64,000 bases of DNA from CAZWKQ01 sp964634005 (GTDB lineage: Bacteria > Bacteroidota > Bacteroidia > Bacteroidales > JACABE01), in assembly GCA_964634005.1 (NCBI GenBank), contig CAZWKQ010000003.1, positions 137,583 through 201,582 of the forward strand, read 5' to 3'. The notes below the pieces were generated by a model. It was given only the letters and a program-made list of their open reading frames with translations. It did not search any database and was not told the DNA's origin. Shown one piece after another: positions 54,905 to 63,162 of this stretch. The stretch's first letter is position 1, and every line of letters starts with the position of its first letter. The translations under genes were made by a program, and so were the position numbers.

Positions 54905-54912
54905 CAAACCTA
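54905..54912 (-). promoter_or_regulatory. Promoter -7 box of the radical SAM-ispG operon
   Basis: On the minus strand TAGGTTTG, an exact TAnnTTTG match, 22 bases upstream of the ATG at 54883. It decides the start choice and means the radical SAM gene need not depend on transcription from the repeat-protein gene. Confidence 0.55.
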
Positions 54913-54986
54913 CAAAAAAAATGGATTATTTTAGTAGTAATTTTTTGATAAAAAATTAAGTAAACGTAAAGTGAAGAAAATCAGAT

Positions 54987-55298
54987 TTATTTGTTGAAGA
55001 AGAAAAAGAAGAAGACAGCAGCCCATTCTTTGTCGACATTTGAAACATAACCGACTGTTTGGTAGTTTTGATTCTGAACCCTTCCGTCTTTATTTACATA
55101 ACCAATGGTTTGATAATTTTGATTTTGAACTCTGCCATCGGTATTAATATAACCGATAGTCTGATAGTTTTGGTTTTGAATCCTTCCATTAGGGCTAATG
55201 TAACCTATAGTCTGATAATTTTGGTTTTGTACTTTTTCTTGAGCATAATTGATATTAGAAAAAAGTAAAAACAATATCAGAAAAAATAAATTTTTCAT
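54987..55298 (-). CDS. Small secreted tandem-repeat protein (5-fold beta-flower-like)
   Basis: A 103-residue protein: signal peptide residues 1-20 (SNINYAQ), then four 17-residue repeats at 23-39, 40-56, 57-73 and 74-90, each of the form VQNQNYQTIGYxxxDGR, then the aromatic tail EWAAVFFFFFFNK. The pattern of short YxxIGY..DG strands with an AAVFFFFF end resembles the Bacteroidota '5-fold beta-flower' proteins as I remember them; their function is not known. The near identity of the repeats at residue level suggests recent duplication or homogenisation. It lies 104 bases upstream of the radical SAM gene on the same strand and directly after the frr terminator; no own promoter box is obvious. 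Confidence 0.8.
   Translation of the reverse strand: MKNLFFLILFLLFSNINYAQEKVQNQNYQTIGYISPNGRIQNQNYQTIGYINTDGRVQNQNYQTIGYVNKDGRVQNQNYQTVGYVSNVDKEWAAVFFFFFFNK
55029..55232 (-). repeat. Four tandem 51-base repeats inside the secreted repeat-protein gene
   Basis: In-frame 51-base units encoding VQNQNYQTIGY plus a variable five- or six-residue spacer. The QNQNYQT codons are almost unchanged between units, while the NTDGR/NKDGR/SPNGR spacers vary. Confidence 0.9.
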
Positions 55299-55315
55299 AA
55301 AAAATAATTTTAATC

Positions 55316-55345
55316 AAAAAAGATAATGGCAATTTTTATGCCATT
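55316..55345 (-). terminator. Terminator of the pyrH-frr operon
   Basis: AATGGCA (55325-55331) pairs with TGCCATT (55339-55345). On the minus strand the stem is followed by ATC and six U residues. It lies 25 bases after the frr stop and before the repeat-protein gene. Confidence 0.65.
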
Positions 55346-55369
55346 GTTAAAATGCTGTTTAAACAAGTA

Positions 55370-55933
55370 TTAAACAGTCATTATGTCTTTCTCTTTTGCA
55401 GCGAGTAGTTTATCTACTTTTTCGATATATTTGTTTGTAGTATCCTGAATTTCTTTTTCAAGAACTTTAATTTCATCTTCAGGTATTCCTTCTTTCTCGA
55501 GATTTTTAGCTGTATCCATAGCGTTTCGGCGAATATTACGGATACTAACTTTAGCGTTTTCGGCTTCCATTTTAGCCTTTTTTACCAATTCTTTTCTGCG
55601 TTCTTCGGTTAAAGGAGGAACTATAATTCTAATAATTTCTCCGTTATTTTGCGGATTAAATCCAAGATTGGCATTAAGTATAGTTTTTTCAATAACAGGA
55701 ATCATGCTTTTTTCCCAAGGTTGAATTATTATCTGACGCGGGTCGGGAGTTGTGATGTTAGATATTTGCTCTAAAGGAGTAGGTGCTCCGTAATAATCAA
55801 CTTTAATACCTTCGAGCATCTGAGGGTTGGCTTTACCTGCTCTTATTTTGTGAAATTCCTTGTCAAGATGTGTTAAGGCATGTTCCATGCTTTCTTTGGC
55901 TTCGTCTAAGCAAAATTGCGATTCTTCTGTCAT
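55370..55933 (-). CDS. frr: Ribosome recycling factor
   Basis: RRF splits post-termination ribosomes together with EF-G. The 187-residue protein has the typical start HALTHLDKEFHKIRAGKANP, the domain II segment VDYYGAPTPLEQISNITTPDPRQ-type residues (about 45-67) and the C-terminal helix pattern RRNAMDTAKNLEKEGIPEDE. It is 52 bases downstream of pyrH on the same strand, the common bacterial order. Confidence 0.97.
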   Translation of the reverse strand: MTEESQFCLDEAKESMEHALTHLDKEFHKIRAGKANPQMLEGIKVDYYGAPTPLEQISNITTPDPRQIIIQPWEKSMIPVIEKTILNANLGFNPQNNGEIIRIIVPPLTEERRKELVKKAKMEAENAKVSIRNIRRNAMDTAKNLEKEGIPEDEIKVLEKEIQDTTNKYIEKVDKLLAAKEKDIMTV

Positions 55934-55985
55934 CTTAATTGAATTTAATTTTTTATAAATTGAACTTTACAAAAATAAAAAAAGA

Positions 55986-56696
55986 TTAATTACTTACCAA
56001 AGTTCCTATTTTTTCTCCTGAAATAATTTTTTTCAGATTGCCTTCTTTGTTCATATCGAATACGATAATAGGCAAGTTGTTTTCCTTACAAAGTGTAAAT
56101 GCTGTTAAATCCATTATATTTAGACCTCTTTTATAGGCTTCGTCGAAAGTTATAAAATCAAATTTAGTTGCTGAAGGGTCTTTTTCAGGGTCGGCTGTAT
56201 AAACTCCATCTACACGAGTGCCTTTTAGCAATACGTCTGCTTTTATTTCAACACCACGCAATGCCGAAGCGGTATCAGTTGTGAAAAACGGATTACCTGT
56301 ACCACCTGAAATTATTACTACATAACCGTTACTAAGCAGTTCATCGGCTCTGTTTCGACTCATAGCACTGCATATAGGCTCAATTGTAATTCCCGAAAGC
56401 AATTCTGTCTTGATATTTAACTTCTTAAGCTCTGCTTGTAATGCCATACTATTGATAACCGTGGCAAGCATACCCATATAATCGCCTTGTACTCTGTCCA
56501 TACCTTTGGCTGTTCCTTGTAAACCTCTGAAAATATTACCACCTCCTATTACTATTGCAACTTCGATATTTTCTTCTACTATCGATTTTATTTCATTGGA
56601 ATATTTTTCCAACATAATCGGCGAAATGCCGTATTGTTGCTCACCCATAAGCGATTCACCGCTTAACTTTAAAAGTACTCTTTTGTATTTTTTCAT
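55986..56696 (-). CDS. pyrH: Uridylate kinase
   Basis: PyrH phosphorylates UMP to UDP, essential for pyrimidine nucleotides and nucleotide sugars. The 236-residue amino-acid-kinase-fold protein starts KYKRVLLKLSGESLMG and has VIGGGNIFRG, DYMGMLATVINSMALQ, IISGGTGNPFFTTDTA and TRVDGVYTADPEKDP, all diagnostic. It is 18 bases downstream of a T9SS cargo gene and upstream of frr. Confidence 0.97.
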   Translation of the reverse strand: MKKYKRVLLKLSGESLMGEQQYGISPIMLEKYSNEIKSIVEENIEVAIVIGGGNIFRGLQGTAKGMDRVQGDYMGMLATVINSMALQAELKKLNIKTELLSGITIEPICSAMSRNRADELLSNGYVVIISGGTGNPFFTTDTASALRGVEIKADVLLKGTRVDGVYTADPEKDPSATKFDFITFDEAYKRGLNIMDLTAFTLCKENNLPIIVFDMNKEGNLKKIISGEKIGTLVSN

Positions 56697-56714
56697 ATTT
56701 ATTTTAAATTATTC

Positions 56715-57917
56715 TTATTTCTTTAAAAATTTGAATCTCGATATTTTTTTATCAGAAACTATCTCAATTATATAAACTCCCTCGGCAAAATTTTCTATAT
56801 CAATTTTGTATTCTCCTAAATTGTTTTGAATATTGTAGTCAATTTTTTGTCCTTTTATATCTATGATTGATATCTTATTGAATGAGGATTGATTGAGTGA
56901 TTTAATATTAAGGTATTTGTTAGTAGGATTGGGAAATATTGATATATCAGATTTAATAAGTTCAGGATTATCAATAGAAACAGGACTTTCGTCAACAAAC
57001 AAACTGTAATTAATCACTGAAGGAAGGATTAGTGAGTTTGAAAACGAATTCTGGCAAAAATAATTTATTGTTTGATTAATAGGGCTGTAAACAAAAACAC
57101 TATTACTGCTTTTGTCGTATTCCAAAGCATATTGATATGACGGATTGGAATAATAATAGAATGAATCGGCCAAAATATCATAGTGGGAAGGGAAGGTTGA
57201 CATATAAACAATATTATCGGCGAGAATTGGTTGAAAAGGAGTATCAATACCTTCTTTAAAAAAAAGCAGGTTTAATTGTAATGTATTTTTATCGAGACTT
57301 AGCAAACAAAAACGAGGTACACCGGTAGCGATTTCTACTTCAATAAAAATTTTATCGCCTTTTTCAACTATATATTGATTGTACGAGCTGAATGAAAAAG
57401 GATGAATATCTGTGGAAATTATTGCAAGAGTATCTTTTGTGTTAAGGCTAACTATCGCTATTTTATTATCAAGCAATAGATATGCCCTGTCGGATGATAG
57501 CAAAAGGTCGTTTATAGGAGTGGAAATTTTATTTGTATCTATACTGAAAATAAGATTTTTGTTTTGAAAAGAATATACTTCAAAATAAGGAGGATAGGCT
57601 TTTGAAACCCCTAAATAATCATCCGTTTTAGATAACAATAAAGCGTTATTGGTATTAATGTAAATACTTTTATTGAAATTTGGATATTCGTAGCTGTAAA
57701 TATTATTATTGCTGACAATAAGCTTGTTATCAGCCCATATCATTCCGTCGATTTCGGTTGAATCAATAAAAAAAAACTGTTCGTCAGGATATTGGATATA
57801 TTGTAATACATTATTATTAACAAAACCTGTTTGAAGAAAAAGTTTTCCTTGCGGCTGAGCGAATGAAAAAGTTATTAAAGTATTAAAAATTAGTATAATT
57901 GAATAAATTCTTTTCAT
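56715..57917 (-). CDS. Secreted protein with T9SS C-terminal sorting domain, propeller-like body
   Basis: A 400-residue exported protein. The signal peptide covers residues 1-20 (FNTLITFSFAQ). Residues about 25-310 consist of repeated beta-strand units (for example LLLSSDRAYLLLDNKIAIVSL and YALEYDKSSNSVFVYSP), consistent with a beta-propeller, with no catalytic motif I can name. The last 75 residues are a type A T9SS sorting domain (SIFPNPTNKYLNIK ... FAEGVYIIEIVSDKK). It heads a transcript with pyrH and frr, so a surface protein is apparently coexpressed with housekeeping genes. No function is assigned. Confidence 0.8.
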   Translation of the reverse strand: MKRIYSIILIFNTLITFSFAQPQGKLFLQTGFVNNNVLQYIQYPDEQFFFIDSTEIDGMIWADNKLIVSNNNIYSYEYPNFNKSIYINTNNALLLSKTDDYLGVSKAYPPYFEVYSFQNKNLIFSIDTNKISTPINDLLLSSDRAYLLLDNKIAIVSLNTKDTLAIISTDIHPFSFSSYNQYIVEKGDKIFIEVEIATGVPRFCLLSLDKNTLQLNLLFFKEGIDTPFQPILADNIVYMSTFPSHYDILADSFYYYSNPSYQYALEYDKSSNSVFVYSPINQTINYFCQNSFSNSLILPSVINYSLFVDESPVSIDNPELIKSDISIFPNPTNKYLNIKSLNQSSFNKISIIDIKGQKIDYNIQNNLGEYKIDIENFAEGVYIIEIVSDKKISRFKFLKK

Positions 57918-57952
57918 TTTTCAAAAACATATTTTGTCTTGCAAATTAAAAA

Positions 57953-57960
57953 CAAATTTA
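57953..57960 (-). promoter_or_regulatory. Promoter -7 box of the T9SS cargo-pyrH-frr operon
   Basis: On the minus strand TAAATTTG, an exact TAnnTTTG match 36 bases upstream of the start codon at 57917. Confidence 0.5.
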
Positions 57961-58044
57961 GTGCTAATCTCAATTTTTTAAAAAATTATTTGAAATTTAT
58001 CGATAAAATAAAAAAGAAAGGCTTAAAACCAACTACTTCTCGAT

Positions 58045-58075
58045 TTTGGTTCAAATTAAAAAATTCATAAGTTTG
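58045..58075 (+). promoter_or_regulatory. Promoter of prfB
   Basis: TTTG at 58045-58048, a 19-base spacer and TAAGTTTG at 58068-58075, a perfect match to TTTG-N19-TAnnTTTG. The start codon follows 20 bases later, giving a very short leader. Confidence 0.8.
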
Positions 58076-58094
58076 CAAATAAAAAGAACTCAAG

Positions 58095-59184
58095 ATGATA
58101 ATAGCGGAAATAACAAAAGATTTTGAAAAGAGGGTAGAAGACCTAAGGAGGTTTCTTTGACATTGAGAAGAAGCAAGAGAAAATAAAAGAAGAGCAGCAA
58201 ATATCAATGTTGCCCGGTTTTTGGGATGACCCCAAAAAAGCCGAACAAGTTTTGAAATCGATAAGAGATAAAAAACAATGGACAGATGCTTTTGAAGAGG
58301 TTAAAAATAGTTGGGAAGATTTCAAAGTGATGGTAGAATTTTTCGAGCTTGGCGAAGCAAGTGAGGAAGAATTGGAACAGCAGTATAAAAAAACTCTCAA
58401 AAAAATCGAGGATTTAGAGTTCAAAAACATGCTCAGCGGAGAAGAAGACCGTTTAGGAGCAATATTGACCATAAATTCGGGTGCAGGAGGTACCGAAAGT
58501 CAGGATTGGGCTGCAATGCTGATGAGAATGTACATAAGATGGGGCGAGAGAAACAATTATAAAGTCAATACTATTGATTTACAAGAAGGAGATGTTGCCG
58601 GATATAAATCGGTTACACTCGAATTTGAAGGAGATTTTGCTTACGGGTATTTAAAAGGCGAAAATGGAGTCCATCGTCTGGTAAGGCTTTCGCCATTCGA
58701 TTCGGCCAACAAAAGGCATACTTCTTTTGCTTCGGTTTACGCATATCCTATAATAGACGAAAATATCGAAATAGATATAAATCCAGCAGATATAACTTGG
58801 GATACCTTTCGTTCGAGCGGTCCCGGAGGTCAAAATGTGAATAAAGTCGAAACCGCTGTTCGTCTTAAGCATGAACCTACAGGAATTATTATAGAATGTC
58901 AGCAAACACGTTCTCAAGGTCAAAATAGAGAAAAAGCTCTTCAAATGCTTAAATCGCAGCTTTATGAAATAGAATTACGTAAGAAAAAGGAAAAAATTGA
59001 CGCTATTGAAAGCTCAAAAAAGAAAATAGAATGGGGTTCGCAAATACGAAGTTATGTTATGCACCCTTATAAGATGGTTAAAGATTTGAGGACCAATGTT
59101 GAAACATCAAATGTTCAGGCTGTTATGGATGGAGAACTCGATGATTTTATTAAAGCATATTTAATGGAGTTTGGTAATCAATAA
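58095..59184 (+). CDS. prfB: Peptide chain release factor 2, with programmed +1 frameshift
   Basis: RF2 recognises UAA and UGA. The gene starts with ATG at 58095; frame 1 encodes 21 residues and ends at TGA 58158-58160. A +1 shift at CTT-TGA-C (58155-58161) continues at GAC 58159 to the stop at 59184, giving about 362 residues, the normal RF2 length. Taking the ATG at 58207 as start would lose the N-terminal helical domain. The RF2 anticodon-mimic tripeptide is seen in RLSPFDSANK and the catalytic GGQ in SSGPGGQNVNKVE. The shift is autoregulatory: low RF2 makes the ribosome pause at UGA and slip. Confidence 0.95.
58146..58161 (+). promoter_or_regulatory. prfB +1 frameshift site with internal Shine-Dalgarno-like element
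   Basis: AGGAGG at 58146-58151, then TTT, CTT and the in-frame TGA followed by C. Order and spacing match the classic E. coli RF2 recoding signal (SD-like element, three bases, CUU UGA C). Confidence 0.93.
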
Positions 59185-59196
59185 AAGTTTAGATGA

Positions 59197-61347
59197 ATGT
59201 TTAAAAGACTTATTTTTTTTATTCTATTCTTTTCATTTTTTAATGTTTCTTTTTCCCAAAAAAGCAAACCTGATACTCTGATTTCTTTTTATACCGAAGA
59301 GAAAATTGTATTGGATGGCCTGTTTAATGAAACTTCGTGGAGCAAAGCTTTAAAAATAAAAAACTTTACACAACGTGAGCCTAACGAAGGTGAGCCTGTC
59401 AGCGAGCCGACGTATGCCGTAGTTATGTACAATAAAAATAAATTGTATATCGGGCTTTGGGCTTATGATTCTAATCCCGGAAAAATTATTGCAAAAGATA
59501 TGGCACGTGACGGGCGGTGGGGGTCGTCAGATAATTTTGAAATAGTTATCAGCCCTTTTAACGATAATCGTAATTCTTACCTTTTTGTTGTTAATCCTAA
59601 CGGAGCCAGAGGCGATGCAATAGTAACCGATAACGGTAATGGATGGAATGAGGACTGGAACGGTGTATGGGATGTTGCAGTAAGCAGAAACGACAGCGGT
59701 TGGTTTGCCGAAATTGAAATACCTTTTTCTAATCTGAAATTTAAAGAAAAATCCGATCATAATTGGGGTTTTAACATTGAAAGAAACATTAGATATAAAA
59801 ATGAACAGGCAACATGGCAAGGATGGTCGAGAAATTTCAGTGTATTTCAAATTTCCGAAAGCGGTACTCTTTCGGGTTTGTCGAATATTAAGAATTCAGA
59901 AATAATCGAATTTAAGCCATATTTAACCGGTGGTATCCAGAAATTTTCGGGACAAAATGAAGATAAAATTCTAAAGGGCGGCGGAGATATTAATATTCAT
60001 TTTACTCCCACTACAAAATTAAATCTTACAATTAATACCGACTTTTCTCAGGTTGAATCCGATAGAACTTTTATAAATCTTACAAGATTTTCGTTGTATT
60101 TGCCCGAAAAGAGAGAATTTTTTATCGAAAATCGAAATCTTTTTACTTTCTATATGGCATCGGGGATGTATGGATTTTACTCCCGCAGAATCGGAATTGA
60201 AGCCGGAAATGAAATCCCTATAATCGGAGGTATTAAAATTACGGGTAAAGAGAATAAAACCAACTTTGGAGTTATATCAATCCAGACTTCAGAAAAAGGA
60301 GGAATACCTTCAGCAAATTATTCGGTTTTAAGGGTTAAGCAGGATATTTCTTCGCAATCGAGTATAGGTTTTATTACTACAGCCAAAAATGTTAAAGATC
60401 ATTACAACTACCTTTATGGTTTCGATTTCGATTATCTCAAATCCGATTTCCTGAAAAATAAAAATCTTGCATTCGGGGGAGCAATTTCTCAAACTCAAAC
60501 CAAAAATGAAAAAAATTCTCAAAATTTAGCTTATCAAATTTATTTGAGTTATCCCAATGATTTTATAAATTATTATTTGGTAGCTCATTCGGTAGAAAAG
60601 AATTTTAACCCTGAAATGGGATTTCTCTACAGAGAAAATATAAGTATGATAAATTCGAATCTTGAAATAAAGCCAAGACCCAAAAATATTCCTTTGGTCA
60701 AGCAATTTAGCTTCAAACCTTTGGATGTTAAATACTACATATCAAACGATACAAAGACACTTGAAAGTGCTGAATTTTTGGTTCGTCCTCTCGGTTTCAG
60801 AACCAATAGCGGCGAATGGTTTCAGTTTGACTTAATAAGAACATACGAGCTATTACCTTCCGACTTTAATATTTATAAAAGTATTGTAATTCCTAAAGGC
60901 GAATATTGGTTTAATCATTATCAGTTTCAATTCGATACTTATGCCGGAAGAAAAATTTATTTAGGGACATGTTTTGATTTTGGGAATTTTTACACAGGTA
61001 AAAATACTAAAACCTACATTAATTTAATGTGGTATCCAAATAAACACTTTAATATCACCACTGATTGGATTAGAAATGATGTTATGCTTGATGAGGGTAA
61101 TTTTATTACTAATGAAATCGGTTCGAGAATTGAGTATGCTTTTACTCCCAAATTGATAAACAGCATTTATTCGCAATGGAATAATTTTACACAGGAAGTT
61201 TTGTTAAATTATCGTATTCACTGGATACCAAAAGTAGGCAGCGATTTTTATCTGGCTATAAATCAGAAAATTAACACCGAAAACGGAAATATTAAGTTTA
61301 CCGATTTTGCCCTTTTGGCAAAATTGATATGGCGTATAGCTGTATAG
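59197..61347 (+). CDS. Exported CBM9-like/DUF5916 outer-membrane protein
   Basis: A 716-residue protein with signal peptide (residues 1-20, FFNVSFSQ). Residues about 25-230 resemble the carbohydrate-binding module family 9-like domain (KIVLDGLFNETSWSKA; YIGLWAYDSNPGK; DNFEIVISPFNDNRNSYLFVVNPNG). Residues about 245-716 match the DUF5916 pattern (NLTINTDFSQVESDRTFINLTRFSLY; LPEKREFFIENRNLF) with many amphipathic strands, predicting an outer-membrane beta-barrel. Homologues are widespread in Bacteroidota, often near peptidase or TonB systems, with unknown function. The start is 12 bases after prfB. Confidence 0.78.
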   Translation: MFKRLIFFILFFSFFNVSFSQKSKPDTLISFYTEEKIVLDGLFNETSWSKALKIKNFTQREPNEGEPVSEPTYAVVMYNKNKLYIGLWAYDSNPGKIIAKDMARDGRWGSSDNFEIVISPFNDNRNSYLFVVNPNGARGDAIVTDNGNGWNEDWNGVWDVAVSRNDSGWFAEIEIPFSNLKFKEKSDHNWGFNIERNIRYKNEQATWQGWSRNFSVFQISESGTLSGLSNIKNSEIIEFKPYLTGGIQKFSGQNEDKILKGGGDINIHFTPTTKLNLTINTDFSQVESDRTFINLTRFSLYLPEKREFFIENRNLFTFYMASGMYGFYSRRIGIEAGNEIPIIGGIKITGKENKTNFGVISIQTSEKGGIPSANYSVLRVKQDISSQSSIGFITTAKNVKDHYNYLYGFDFDYLKSDFLKNKNLAFGGAISQTQTKNEKNSQNLAYQIYLSYPNDFINYYLVAHSVEKNFNPEMGFLYRENISMINSNLEIKPRPKNIPLVKQFSFKPLDVKYYISNDTKTLESAEFLVRPLGFRTNSGEWFQFDLIRTYELLPSDFNIYKSIVIPKGEYWFNHYQFQFDTYAGRKIYLGTCFDFGNFYTGKNTKTYINLMWYPNKHFNITTDWIRNDVMLDEGNFITNEIGSRIEYAFTPKLINSIYSQWNNFTQEVLLNYRIHWIPKVGSDFYLAINQKINTENGNIKFTDFALLAKLIWRIAV

Positions 61348-61399
61348 TTATAATTGCCTCAATTTGAGATTAATTCCTTAAAAGAAAAAAATATTTAGG

Positions 61400-62494
61400 T
61401 TAATCTCCAAAAGAAATTCCGAGTCCTTTTGCTGTTTTAACAATATCGCTTTTAGGTTTAACTAATTTTGGATGTGTTATTGCTTCTTCGAATGGCACCG
61501 AAATAATGTTAGGATGACGATAAGCAACCATATGTCCGAATTTTTCCTCTAAAACCAGTTCAAATGCTTTTACTCCGAATTCTGATGCCAGTATTCTATC
61601 GAAAGCAATCGGTATTCCGCCTCTTTGGAGATGTCCAAGAACCGTAACTCTTATGTCTGCTTCTATGCCTGCATCAATAAGATCTTTTTTAAGTTTTTCG
61701 CCAATACCGCCAAGTTTTATATGTTCATTGCCAATTTCGTGCGTATCGGTGCCAACAGCATTTCCTTTGTAAGGCTTAGCTCCTTCAGCAACTACAATAT
61801 TACAGAATCCTCTGCCTTTGTGGTATCTTGAATTAATTTTATCAACAACTTTATCGATATGATAAGGAATTTCGGGAATAAGGCAAATTTCTGCTCCACC
61901 TGCAATTGATGAATGAACAGCAATCCAACCTGCATCACGCCCCATAACTTCCAAAATAAAAACTCTATTATGACTTGCAGCAGTTGTTACCAGTTTATCA
62001 ACAGCTTCAGTTGCTATTTGAACTGCTGTTTGAAAACCAAAAGTAAAGTCGGTTGCCGAAAGGTCATTATCTATTGTTTTGGGAACACCTACAATATTTA
62101 AGCCTTTCTGGAAAAGTTTTTGTGAAATTCGCTGAGATCCGTCACCTCCAATATTTATAACCGCATCTATACCAAGATAAGACAATTTTCTAATCATTTC
62201 GTCCGAGCGGTCAATAGTAGTCCATGTTCCGTCCTGATTTTTAAATGGCCATGCAAAAGGTCCCCCTTTATTAACTGTACCTATAATGGTACCGCCCTGT
62301 ACATGTATTCCCGACACTCTAGCCTCGTCAAGAACAACAATTTCTGTCGGTTCTCTTAATACTCCATTGAAAGATTCTATACTTCCCAATATTTCCCAAT
62401 CTTTTTCCTGTGAAGCTCTTTTGACAATTGCCCTTATAACAGCATTTAATCCGGGACAATCACCTCCACCGGTCAGTACTAATGCTCTCTTCAT
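61400..62494 (-). CDS. pfkA: 6-phosphofructokinase (mixed-type active site)
   Basis: Phosphorylates fructose 6-phosphate in glycolysis. The 364-residue PFK-A family protein has the N-terminal nucleotide loop TGGGDCPGLNAVIRA (residues 8-22), GGDGS at 116-120, PKTIDNDL at 138-145, MGRDAGWIAVHSS, and VTVLGHLQRGGIP. Gly119 is what ATP-using enzymes carry, whereas Lys139 (PKTIDND rather than PGTIDND) is the residue typical of PPi-using enzymes; this combination occurs in actinobacterial-type ATP-PFKs, so ATP is the more likely donor. It is monocistronic. Confidence 0.92.
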   Translation of the reverse strand: MKRALVLTGGGDCPGLNAVIRAIVKRASQEKDWEILGSIESFNGVLREPTEIVVLDEARVSGIHVQGGTIIGTVNKGGPFAWPFKNQDGTWTTIDRSDEMIRKLSYLGIDAVINIGGDGSQRISQKLFQKGLNIVGVPKTIDNDLSATDFTFGFQTAVQIATEAVDKLVTTAASHNRVFILEVMGRDAGWIAVHSSIAGGAEICLIPEIPYHIDKVVDKINSRYHKGRGFCNIVVAEGAKPYKGNAVGTDTHEIGNEHIKLGGIGEKLKKDLIDAGIEADIRVTVLGHLQRGGIPIAFDRILASEFGVKAFELVLEEKFGHMVAYRHPNIISVPFEEAITHPKLVKPKSDIVKTAKGLGISFGD

Positions 62495-62520
62495 AATAAT
62501 TTATTCTTTAACATTTTTGG

Positions 62521-62528
62521 CAAAAGTA
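62521..62528 (-). promoter_or_regulatory. Promoter -7 box of pfkA
   Basis: On the minus strand TACTTTTG, an exact TAnnTTTG match 27 bases upstream of the start codon. Confidence 0.5.
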
Positions 62529-62610
62529 GATATTTTAACTCAATTCATAATAACTAAAAGCTTTTTTTAATTTAACCTTAAATGTATTTTTATCAGATTA
62601 AAAAAAATAT

Positions 62611-62618
62611 TAATTTTG
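62611..62618 (+). promoter_or_regulatory. Possible promoter -7 box of the tRNA cluster
   Basis: TAATTTTG, an exact TAnnTTTG match about 90 bases before the first tRNA. No good -33 element was found. Confidence 0.35.
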
Positions 62619-62709
62619 CAATGATTTTTGTAGTTGTAAAGATTTAGTTTCATTTAACGTTTTATTTTTAGAATAGATTATTTTGAATTAAATTTTTGTT
62701 TGCAAAAAG

Positions 62710-62782
62710 CTCTCCGTAGCTCAGTTGGTAGAGCAATTGACTCTTAATCAATGGGTCGTGGGTTCGAGTCCCCCCGGGGAGA
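62710..62782 (+). tRNA. tRNA-Lys (CTT)
   Basis: A 73-base cloverleaf. The acceptor CTCTCCG pairs with CGGGGAG (one G-U); the anticodon stem ATTGA/TCAAT holds loop CTCTTAA, anticodon CTT, reading AAG. The discriminator is A and CCA is not encoded. The T stem has one U-C mismatch (62759/62773). Confidence 0.92.
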
Positions 62783-62858
62783 CAAATTCTATCAAAATCG
62801 ATAATTGAAAAATTGTTGATTTTAAATTAATAAAAGAAAAATTATTTCTTTTATTTTT

Positions 62859-62931
62859 CGGGATGTAGCGCAGTTGGTAGCGTACCACGTTCGGGACGTG
62901 GGGGTCGGAAGTTCGAGTCTTCTCATCCCGA
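62859..62931 (+). tRNA. tRNA-Pro (CGG)
   Basis: A 73-base cloverleaf. The acceptor CGGGATG pairs with CATCCCG; the anticodon stem CCACG/CGTGG holds loop TTCGGGA, anticodon CGG, reading CCG. The discriminator is A and CCA is not encoded. Confidence 0.95.
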
Positions 62932-62941
62932 CTTGCTTTTT

Positions 62942-63014
62942 GCCACTTTAGCTCAGTGGGTAGAGCAACGCACTCGTAATGCGTAGGTCGTGGGTTCAAG
63001 TCCCATGAGTGGCT
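62942..63014 (+). tRNA. tRNA-Thr (CGT)
   Basis: A 73-base cloverleaf, ten bases after tRNA-Pro. The acceptor GCCACTT pairs with GAGTGGC; the anticodon stem ACGCA/TGCGT holds loop CTCGTAA, anticodon CGT, reading ACG. The discriminator is T and CCA is not encoded. Confidence 0.95.
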
Positions 63015-63162
63015 CTATAGATTTTTACAATTAGGGCAAAAGCTATATTAATCATCTCTTTCTGCTTTAAACCGGTTAATATACAAGTTATACATTAATA
63101 TTTTAGCTCGAAATTTATATAATATTTTTTATTAAATTAATGATTGTTGAACTTTAGTCCGA

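Noticed and set aside
54884..54907. TTG start at 54907 for the radical SAM gene
   Set aside because: It lies within an exact promoter -7 box (54905-54912); the ATG at 54883 is a better start.
58143..58472. Minus-strand open frame of 109 codons over the start of prfB
   Set aside because: It lies antisense to the frameshift region and N-terminal part of prfB, has Ser/Phe-rich composition typical of an antisense shadow, and no promoter of its own.
62748..62999. Minus-strand open frame of 83 codons
   Set aside because: It runs antisense through three tRNA genes; its apparent protein is the familiar artefact of translated tRNA complements.
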